Shown: piece after piece, positions 6,276 to 12,354 of the stretch
Position numbering within the stretch: the stretch's first letter is position 1
Layout: each line of letters begins with the position of its first letter
Source of the DNA: Phycisphaerae bacterium
GTDB taxonomy: Bacteria > Planctomycetota > Phycisphaerae > Phycisphaerales > SM1A02
Assembly (NCBI GenBank): GCA_002690755.1
Contig: NZFT01000039.1
Coordinates: 11,535 to 23,888, forward strand
Direction: 5' to 3'
DNA: 12,354 nt
The notes under the pieces: generated by a model
The model's input: the letters and a program-made list of their open reading frames with translations, nothing else
Databases searched by the model: none
What the model was told of the DNA's origin: nothing
Position numbers and translations under genes: made by a program

Positions 6276-9200
6276 ATGTTCTCGAGATCCTTCCTCTGGC
6301 CCCTTCTCGAAGGTTCCTTCCGGGCGAACCGGTTCGGTTCCCTGATGCTGCTTCTCACCCTTTTCGGGCTGGGCGCCCACGAAACGACCTTCGCAGCCAC
6401 GGCACGCGGAGAGGGCAACGTCGACCTTCCCCGTTTTCCGAGCATCAGTCCGGATGGGAAGGTCGTCGTCTTCAGTTGGCGTGGCGATCTCTGGAGCGTG
6501 CCGTTCGAGGGTGGTACCGCGAAGAGGCTCACCAGTCATCCAGGCCGGGATCATGATTCGGCGTGGACGCCGGACGGTTCCACGATCGTCTTCGAAAGCG
6601 ACCGGGACGGGACCACGAACCTCTGGGCGATGGCGCCGGACGGGACGGAAATCCGTCGATTGACGGATCTCGATGCTTCGGTCGCCCTCGGCGGCGTGGG
6701 GCGTGACGCGAACGGCGACATCGTGGTGGGACTCACCGGATATCTCGAGGGGGATGTGCATCGATCGCCTCGTCCCTACGAGGTCGGCATCGAAGGCGGT
6801 GACCCACAGCGGCTCCACGATGCGTTCGGTGGATTGAACGTTCGTAGTCCCGACGGCCGTCGGGCCGCCTTCGAGCGGGGGGGCGTCAAATGGGAACGTC
6901 GTCACTATCGCGGTGACGATCGCCGCGATGTCTGGCTCCACGACACGGAGACCGGGTCGTTCCTCCCCATCGCCGACTCGGAAGGCAACGACGGAAAGCC
7001 CCGCTGGGCGGGCAATGAGGACGTTCTCTTCCTCTCGGATCGCACCAATCGCACCCACAACGTCCACCAGCGATCGCTGGTCGACGGTTCCACCACCCCG
7101 CTCACCGACTTCGAGGACATCGACGTCGCCGGGTTCGACGTCACGCCCGACGGCCGGCGGCTCGTCCTTCACCGCTGGGACTCGCTCTACACGATGGATC
7201 TCGACGATCCGGATGCGGTGCCGCGGCCGATGCTCGTGACCGCGCCCGAGGACGCGCTCGACGCCACGAGGAATCAGGACGTTTCGCGGCAGGTCACGGA
7301 AGCGGCCCTCAACCCCGATGGAAAGTCGATCGCGGTGGTCGCCTACGGCGAGGTCGTGGTCCGCGGGACCGCCGATGATTCGACCTCGCGACGGATCACC
7401 ACCACGCACGGTCGTGAACGGGATCTCGCGTGGAGTCCCGACGGCACCACCCTGTACTTCACGACCTTCCTCGAGGGGAAGTCTTCGATCATGGCGGCGA
7501 CCGTCGCGACGACCCGCACGGAGATCCGGGATCAATACACGGAGCTGACCTCGCCGACCGAGGAAGCCGAGGCCGAGGAATCCGCGGAGGAATCCACGGA
7601 CGCCTCCACCGACGCTTCGAGCGAAGAAGCGACGGGGGAGGCCCCCGTCGAAACTGAAGCCGCCGAGGCGGCCGAAGGCGAGACCGCCTCGCCCTCCGAG
7701 GAAACGCTCGAGTCCGGTGACGAGGAGGAATCCGCGGAGGAGAAGGAGGCCGCCGAAGAGGAGGAAGCCGACGATCCCATGCTCGATCCGGCGCGGTGGG
7801 CCGACGCCGTGACCTTCGACGTCGTCCCTTTCGTCGCCACCGAATTCCAGGATCATCGCCCGGCCCCGTCGCCGGACGGCATGCGTCTGGGTTTCATCCG
7901 GGGCCTCGGGGACATCATGATCCTCGATCTCGCCACGGGTGAGGAGACGCTCCTGCGGGCCGGATGGGATCGGGGGGTCGAGTTCGAATGGAGCCTCGAT
8001 TCCGACTGGATCGTCTTCGACCAGGCCGACATGAACTTCAATCAGGACGTCTTCATCGTGCCGAGTGACGGTTCCGCGGCGCCGGTGAACATCTCCAGAC
8101 ACCCCGACAACGACGGTGGCGCCCGATTCTCCGCCGACGCCCGGGTGCTCGCGTTTTCGAGCGAGCGTGACGGCGAGGAGGAGGACATCTGGTACGTCTT
8201 CCTCGATCGCCGGCTGGAGAAGCTGGCGGATCCGGAGTTGAAGAAGTACTTCGAAGACGCCGGCAAGGCCGCGAAGAAGCGGAAGCCCCTCGATCCCAAC
8301 GAGGTTCGTCGCAAGCTTGCCGCCGCCGCCGCCATCGCCGACGGTGAGGAGGAAGTCGACGATGCCGACGCGGAAACGGAGGACGCGGTGGTGGAAGCCG
8401 CGCCGCCCTTCACGCAGGATGATCTCCAGACCGCGTATCGCCGACTCCGCAAGATCAGTCGACTTCCCGGTTCGGAGCGTCGGCTGGCGATGCTTCCCTC
8501 CGGCGAACGCATTCTGTTCGGCAATCGAATCTCCGCGCCGGGCGTCTCCGGTCTCTATTCCGTGAAATGGGACGGCAGTGGCCGCAAGCGGATCGGCGAC
8601 ACCGTCTCGATGATGGGGCTCTCGCTGACCGGAAGCAAATTGGTCGCGGTCGGCGGTGGAAGCGCGAAGACGATCGACACCGCCAGCGGCAAGTCGACGA
8701 GTTATCCGATCTCGATGCGGATCCGCATCGACCGGGAGCAGGAGTCGAGCGAGAAGTTCCTCGAGGCCGCTTCGATCATGGGCGCGATGTTCTACGACCC
8801 GGAGATGAAGGGGCTGGACTGGCCGGCCCTGACCGATCGCTATCACGAACTGGCGGCCCGTACTCGGACCGCGGACGAGTTCAACTGGGTCGCGAACCGG
8901 TTGCTGGGTGAACTCAGCGCCTCCCACATGGGCATGCGGGCCCCGGCGAAGAGCATGCCGTTGTCCCAGTCGATCGGTCGCCTGGGCGTCGATCTCGAAC
9001 CCGTGGCCGACGGCTATCGAGTCACGTCCGTGCTCGAGGACGGACCGGCCGAGTCCTCCGACATGCCGCTGCTCGTCGGCGACGTGATCACGGGCATCGA
9101 TCTGGAGCCGCTGGATCTGGACGCCATCCCCCCGGACACCGTGGGTGGGCGATTGCGGGGCCGGCTCGGCAAGGAAGTGGTGGTCAGCGTTCGACGCGAG

Positions 9201-9938
9201 GCCGAGTCCGACGCGGCCGACGGTCCGGCCGAATCGCTCGATCTGGATCTCCTGCTGAAGCCGATCTCCAACAGCGCGGTCCGCAGGCTCGTCTACGAGG
9301 CGACCCAGCGTCGCCGTGCGGCGCTGGTCCACGAATGGTCGGACGGACGACTCGGTTACACCCATGTTCGAAGCATGGACCAGGCGTCGCTCGACGAGTT
9401 CGAGCGCGATCTCTTCGCCGCCACCGAGGGCCGCGAGGGTCTCATCGTCGACGTCCGCGACAACGGTGGTGGCTGGACGACCGATCGCCTGCTCGCTTCG
9501 ATCATGACGCCGGCCCATGCCTACACCATTCCGCGGGGGGCCGACCGGTCGGTCGTCGACACCTATCCGCAGGATCGGCTGTTCATCCAGCGATACCTGA
9601 TGCCCATGAACATGATCTGCAACGAGAAGAGCTATTCGAACGCGGAGATCGTCTCCCACGCGTTCAAGAATCTCGATCGTGGCACGCTCGTGGGCCAGCG
9701 GACCCACGGCAGCGTGATCTCGACCGGCGGCACCTCGCTCATCGACGGCACGTCGCTGCGGCTTCCCTTCCGAGGCTGGTATCTGCCGGACGGTTCCGAC
9801 ATGGAGAACAACGGTGCGATGCCGGACATCGTCATCGATCAGACGCCGGACGACGAAGCCGCCGACCACGATGCGCAGCTGCAGGCCGCGGTCGAGGATC
9901 TGATGCGTCGGCTCGGGGATGAAGGATCGACCCCGTGA
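6276..9938 (+). CDS. Secreted tricorn-like serine protease
   Basis: This 1220-residue protein has the tricorn architecture. A Sec signal comes first (hydrophobic core about 23-34, possible cleavage after A-T-A at 43). An N-terminal propeller follows (about 45-420) with PD40-type S-P-D-G or T-P-D-G repeats, then a second propeller (about 505-810), a C1 domain, a PDZ domain (about 895-960) and an S41-type C2 core (about 1025-1210). By alignment with archaeal tricorn the catalytic residues are S883/H884 (A-S-H-M-G), nucleophile S1121 (Y-S-N-A-E) and E1177 (M-E-N-N-G). The oxyanion N-G-G-G is at 1063-1066. Archaeal tricorn is cytosolic and degrades oligopeptides; this leader predicts export. Residues 429-500 form an acidic insert and 687-710 a smaller one. 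Start ATG 6276 has GGAG ten bases upstream; ATG 6345 would remove most of the leader. The stop overlaps the next gene by 4 nt. Confidence 0.9.
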   Translation: MFSRSFLWPLLEGSFRANRFGSLMLLLTLFGLGAHETTFAATARGEGNVDLPRFPSISPDGKVVVFSWRGDLWSVPFEGGTAKRLTSHPGRDHDSAWTPDGSTIVFESDRDGTTNLWAMAPDGTEIRRLTDLDASVALGGVGRDANGDIVVGLTGYLEGDVHRSPRPYEVGIEGGDPQRLHDAFGGLNVRSPDGRRAAFERGGVKWERRHYRGDDRRDVWLHDTETGSFLPIADSEGNDGKPRWAGNEDVLFLSDRTNRTHNVHQRSLVDGSTTPLTDFEDIDVAGFDVTPDGRRLVLHRWDSLYTMDLDDPDAVPRPMLVTAPEDALDATRNQDVSRQVTEAALNPDGKSIAVVAYGEVVVRGTADDSTSRRITTTHGRERDLAWSPDGTTLYFTTFLEGKSSIMAATVATTRTEIRDQYTELTSPTEEAEAEESAEESTDASTDASSEEATGEAPVETEAAEAAEGETASPSEETLESGDEEESAEEKEAAEEEEADDPMLDPARWADAVTFDVVPFVATEFQDHRPAPSPDGMRLGFIRGLGDIMILDLATGEETLLRAGWDRGVEFEWSLDSDWIVFDQADMNFNQDVFIVPSDGSAAPVNISRHPDNDGGARFSADARVLAFSSERDGEEEDIWYVFLDRRLEKLADPELKKYFEDAGKAAKKRKPLDPNEVRRKLAAAAAIADGEEEVDDADAETEDAVVEAAPPFTQDDLQTAYRRLRKISRLPGSERRLAMLPSGERILFGNRISAPGVSGLYSVKWDGSGRKRIGDTVSMMGLSLTGSKLVAVGGGSAKTIDTASGKSTSYPISMRIRIDREQESSEKFLEAASIMGAMFYDPEMKGLDWPALTDRYHELAARTRTADEFNWVANRLLGELSASHMGMRAPAKSMPLSQSIGRLGVDLEPVADGYRVTSVLEDGPAESSDMPLLVGDVITGIDLEPLDLDAIPPDTVGGRLRGRLGKEVVVSVRREAESDAADGPAESLDLDLLLKPISNSAVRRLVYEATQRRRAALVHEWSDGRLGYTHVRSMDQASLDEFERDLFAATEGREGLIVDVRDNGGGWTTDRLLASIMTPAHAYTIPRGADRSVVDTYPQDRLFIQRYLMPMNMICNEKSYSNAEIVSHAFKNLDRGTLVGQRTHGSVISTGGTSLIDGTSLRLPFRGWYLPDGSDMENNGAMPDIVIDQTPDDEAADHDAQLQAAVEDLMRRLGDEGSTP
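7560..7775 (+). other. Low-complexity acidic insert in the tricorn-like protease
   Basis: These 72 codons (residues 429-500) encode 28 Glu, 5 Asp and only one basic residue, with Ala, Ser and Thr filling most of the rest. The DNA is built from repeated GAG, GAA, GCC and TCC codons. The insert lies between the two propellers, where archaeal tricorn has only a short connector. It is probably a disordered, exposed linker. Such stretches can bind divalent cations or help stability in salt water, but no specific role is shown. Confidence 0.7.
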
Positions 9939-10459
9939 CGGGGCCGGTCTTTCGAAACGGCGTGATCGGACTTCTCGGCACGGTGTTGCTCGCGGGTTGT
10001 GGTGGCACGGATTCCTCGAGGATCGAAAGCGAGACGGCCATGATGGATGACGAGGCCTCGGCGGACCGGATGTTCGACGAGATGCGCTGGCGGAATCGGA
10101 TCCTGGTGGTCGCATCCGACCGGCAGGATCAAGCGATCGACCGTCAGCTGGTGGCCGTCGCGACGCAGTCCGCCGGATGGTCGGAGCGTGATCTCGTGAC
10201 CATCGTGCTCCTGCGGGACCGTGGCTACGTCGCCCGGGATCCGAAGAGTGGACTGGCCGATGCGGAGGTCGTCTCTTCGGACATCGCCGCCTCGATGCGT
10301 CGACGGTTCGGGATCGACGGCGACGGATTCCAGGCGGCGCTCGTCGGCAAGGATGGGCGCGTCAAGGCCCGCTACGAGACGGTGGTCGCGCCCGAGGCGA
10401 TCTTCCCCTTCATCGATGCGATGCCGATGCGGATCGACGAGATGGGGCGCGGACGATGA
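9935..10459 (+). CDS. DUF4174 domain lipoprotein
   Basis: The 174-residue product begins with a lipoprotein signal: a short basic N terminus, a hydrophobic stretch from V10 to A20 and the lipobox L-L-A-G-C with C22 as the lipidated cysteine. A linker rich in Ser, Asp and Glu leads to a DUF4174 domain from about residue 51 (R-W-R-N-R-I-L-V-V) to the hallmark I-D-A-M-P-M-R (160-166). The biochemical role of DUF4174 is not established; the thioredoxin-like order of strands and the A-L-V-G-K-D-G stretch are suggestive, but there is no C-x-x-C pair. It should be anchored to a membrane facing the periplasm. It starts with GTG at 9935, inside the tricorn stop (GTGA overlap), and its stop overlaps the sulfatase start (ATGA). 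It is therefore translationally coupled on both sides. Confidence 0.88.
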   Translation: MTGPVFRNGVIGLLGTVLLAGCGGTDSSRIESETAMMDDEASADRMFDEMRWRNRILVVASDRQDQAIDRQLVAVATQSAGWSERDLVTIVLLRDRGYVARDPKSGLADAEVVSSDIAASMRRRFGIDGDGFQAALVGKDGRVKARYETVVAPEAIFPFIDAMPMRIDEMGRGR

Positions 10460-11928
10460 ATCGGTCGAGGCGACCGGACACGTCTCCCGCCAGTTGGCTC
10501 GCGGCCGGAATCGCCGCGGTGATCACGAGCGTCGTGAGCGGCCAGGTCGGCGCCGGTCGGGCCGAATCCGCCCCGCCCGACGTTCTCCTGATCCTCGTCG
10601 ACGATCTCGGATGTCGCGATCTCTCGGCCGAGGGCCACGCGACCCACCGCACCCCGAATCTCGATCGGCTCCGCGCGGGAAGCGTCCGTTTCACGAACGC
10701 GTCGTGCAACGGGCCCAACTGCGCGCCGAGCCGGGCGGCGCTCGTGACGGCACGGCACGGAAGCCGCACCGGTGTCCACACCGTCGGCTCACCGCGTCGC
10801 GGCAAGGAAAAGCACCGGATTCTGGAGCCACCGACGAATCGTTCCCGCATCAGGGATACCGAACGGACGATCGCCGAGACGCTGGCCGGCGCCGGCTACC
10901 GAACGGGATTCGTCGGCAAGTGGCACGTGAGCGACGACCCGCGCACCCGCGGGTTCGAGGTCAACGCGGGTGGAAACAAGGCCGGTCATCCGAAGGCCTA
11001 TTTTCCGCCGTACCTCAACCCGGACCTCGCGGACGGGCCCGAAGGCGAGTACCTCGTCGATCGACTCGCCCGGGAGACCGTCGGGATCATCGATGGTTTC
11101 GAGGCGGCCGACGCGGATCGTCCGTGGTTCGTGATGTACGCGCCGTACGCGGTCCACACGCCGATCCAGGCGCCGGCGGCGGCGGTCGCGGAGTTTCGGA
11201 TGCGAAACCCCGGCGTCGATCTGCGACAGGCTCGTTACGGCGTGATGGTCGAAGCCACGGACCGGGCCATCGGTTCGATTCTGGAACGGATCGACGCCGA
11301 CGGGACGCTGGTGTGCTTCGCGAGTGACAACGGTGGACTTCAGCCGGTGACCGACATGTCGCCCTGGCGCGGTGGCAAGGGCATGCTCTACGAGGGTGGC
11401 ATCCGAACGCCCCTTTACGTTCGGGGCGCGGGTTTCCAGCCTCGCGACGTCGGCATGCCGGTCCAGCTCTTCGATCTGCATCCCACCATCACCGAGCTCG
11501 CGGGCGCGGTGATGACCCAGGAGGTGGTGACCGATGCGGTCTCGCTCGTACCTTTGCTGCGTGGCGAGCCGATGGACCGCGGGCCGATCTTCTGGCACTT
11601 TCCGGCCTATCTCGAAGGTCGGGATGCGGAGAGTCGAAATCCCCGCGACCCGTTTCGCACGACGCCCTCCGGCGCGGTCCGTGACGGCCGCTGGAAACTG
11701 GTCGAGTGGTTCGATGACGGCGAATTGGAGCTCTTCGACCTCGAGGCGGACCCCGGTGAGCGGGTGAATCAATCGGCGGACCGTCCCGAGATCCGGGATC
11801 GTCTCAAATCACGGCTCGACGCGTGGCGAAGGACGGTCTCGGCGCCCATGCCGCGACCGGTCTCGAAGACGGAGCAGGATCCGGCCGCCGGTTCGACCGG
11901 GGCGCCGGCCGACGACGTCGCGAAGTGA
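10456..11928 (+). CDS. Secreted type I (formylglycine-dependent) sulfatase
   Basis: The 490-residue enzyme should hydrolyse sulfate esters. The modification motif C-A-P-S-R is at residues 89-93, where C89 must be oxidised to formylglycine. Other active-site residues are D49/D50 (V-D-D-L-G), R93, K155 and H157 (G-K-W-H), H233 (A-V-H-T-P), D291/N292 (S-D-N-G-G) and K308 (G-G-K-G). The N terminus has a hydrophobic segment (about 14-27) and a likely cleavage site near A36 or A39. The last 30 residues form a Pro/Ala/Asp-rich tail beyond the usual sulfatase fold. The substrate cannot be told from sequence; planctomycete sulfatases usually act on sulfated algal polysaccharides. No sulfatase-maturing enzyme is in the window, so maturation must be encoded elsewhere. 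The start overlaps the DUF4174 stop by 4 nt, making it the third gene of the operon. Confidence 0.94.
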   Translation: MNRSRRPDTSPASWLAAGIAAVITSVVSGQVGAGRAESAPPDVLLILVDDLGCRDLSAEGHATHRTPNLDRLRAGSVRFTNASCNGPNCAPSRAALVTARHGSRTGVHTVGSPRRGKEKHRILEPPTNRSRIRDTERTIAETLAGAGYRTGFVGKWHVSDDPRTRGFEVNAGGNKAGHPKAYFPPYLNPDLADGPEGEYLVDRLARETVGIIDGFEAADADRPWFVMYAPYAVHTPIQAPAAAVAEFRMRNPGVDLRQARYGVMVEATDRAIGSILERIDADGTLVCFASDNGGLQPVTDMSPWRGGKGMLYEGGIRTPLYVRGAGFQPRDVGMPVQLFDLHPTITELAGAVMTQEVVTDAVSLVPLLRGEPMDRGPIFWHFPAYLEGRDAESRNPRDPFRTTPSGAVRDGRWKLVEWFDDGELELFDLEADPGERVNQSADRPEIRDRLKSRLDAWRRTVSAPMPRPVSKTEQDPAAGSTGAPADDVAK

Positions 11929-12084
11929 CCGGTGATCTGACGGACCAGTCGTTGAAGAGGGATCGCGTGGTGAACGCACCCGGTGATCGGTGCATTCCGG
12001 GCGCGAGGCGGTCACGTCGGCGGATGCCTCCGGTGGTTCGCGCGTCAGGTGAAGCCGGCGACGGGCTCCGGAACCGTCTCGAAT

Positions 12085-12354
12085 TCACGCGTCCAGCGTC
12101 GCGGTGTCGTCCTGCTCGGACTGCTCGTCATGCTCACGACCTCGCTCGTCGGAATCCGGCGGGGGCGGCGCCATGGCGACCGCGACGTCGTCGAGCTCGG
12201 TGAGTCGGCGGCGTGCGGCGACCGCGACCGAGTCGTAGATGCTCGCGAGAAGGCCGACCAGCGGGAACCGGCCCTCGAGGGGCGCACTTCCAAGGCGTCG
12301 AAGCAACGCGTGCGGCGCGTACTCCATGCGACGTTCGCGCCGGAACGTCTCCAG
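12085..12354 (-). CDS. C-terminal fragment of an unidentified protein
   Basis: On the - strand the frame is open from the window edge to a TGA at 12085-12087, giving 89 visible C-terminal residues. Third codon positions are overwhelmingly G or C, unlike the competing frames, which supports real coding. The visible part begins L-E-T-F-R-R-E-R-R-M, has a moderately hydrophobic helix-like stretch (F-P-L-V-G-L-L-A-S-I-Y), and ends in a proline run followed by a very acidic tail (E-H-D-E-Q-S-E-Q-D-D). The ATG at 12325-12327 could be a start, but the same frame and codon bias continue upstream, so a longer protein is more likely. It converges on the sulfatase; the gap 11929-12084 holds no clear terminator. 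Confidence 0.65.
   Translation of the reverse strand: METFRRERRMEYAPHALLRRLGSAPLEGRFPLVGLLASIYDSVAVAARRRLTELDDVAVAMAPPPPDSDERGREHDEQSEQDDTATLDA

Noticed and set aside
6162..10115. 1317-codon open frame on the - strand opposite the tricorn-like gene
   Set aside because: It mirrors the protease gene and arises because strong G/C third positions leave few stops on the opposite strand. Its translation is rich in Arg, Gly, His and Val with no domain, while the + strand frame has full tricorn motifs.
11929..11988. 9-bp direct repeat CCGGTGATC at 11929-11937 and 11980-11988
   Set aside because: Too short and only two copies; no mobile-element or attachment-site features lie beside it.
11823..12203. 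126-codon + strand open frame past the sulfatase end
   Set aside because: It begins inside the sulfatase in another frame, is Arg-rich, and overlaps the better-supported - strand gene fragment.

Overview
The window looks like part of a GC-rich chromosome from a planctomycete, most likely a marine Phycisphaerae-type bacterium. The pointers are strong G/C bias at third codon positions, the diaminopimelate shortcut enzyme DapL, dockerin-like D-x-N-x-D-G-x-V-D-G-x-D-L-G repeats, a secreted sulfatase and a secreted tricorn-type protease. No tRNA, rRNA, CRISPR array, insertion sequence or phage gene was seen. The lineage is inferred from gene content and was not tested against a database.

Region 1 (1-2400, + strand): the C-terminal end of a beta-rich protein of unknown function, then rlmE (FtsJ-family 23S rRNA 2'-O-methyltransferase). 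After a 171-nt gap comes a 401-residue protein with four dockerin-like calcium-loop repeats and an EF-hand pair. That gene has a near-perfect sigma-54 promoter (TGGCAC-N5-TTGC) 27 nt upstream of the likely transcript start-to-ATG span and ends at a perfect 14-bp hairpin terminator. It has no recognisable signal peptide, which is unusual for dockerin-like proteins.

Region 2 (2498-5999, - strand): four genes run in the same direction with gaps of 54, 106 and 72 nt. In order of transcription they are a 104-residue protein of unknown function with a strong ribosome binding site, an M42-family metallo-aminopeptidase, a PmtA-like (phospholipid N-methyltransferase-type) SAM methyltransferase, and dapL (LL-diaminopimelate aminotransferase, lysine and peptidoglycan precursor synthesis). 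The block converges on the calcium-loop gene at the 2435-2468 hairpin.

Region 3 (6276-11928, + strand): divergent from region 2. Three envelope or secreted genes overlap by 4 nt at each junction: a 1220-residue tricorn-like protease with a signal peptide and a 72-residue acidic insert, a DUF4174 lipoprotein, and a type I sulfatase. The overlaps imply one translationally coupled operon for cell-surface or periplasmic breakdown of peptides and sulfated substrates.

Region 4 (11929-12354): a 156-nt convergent gap, then the C-terminal end of an unidentified protein on the - strand, cut by the window edge.

The best candidate for something undescribed is the sigma-54-controlled, apparently leaderless dockerin/EF-hand protein. 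The tricorn-DUF4174-sulfatase operon comes second.
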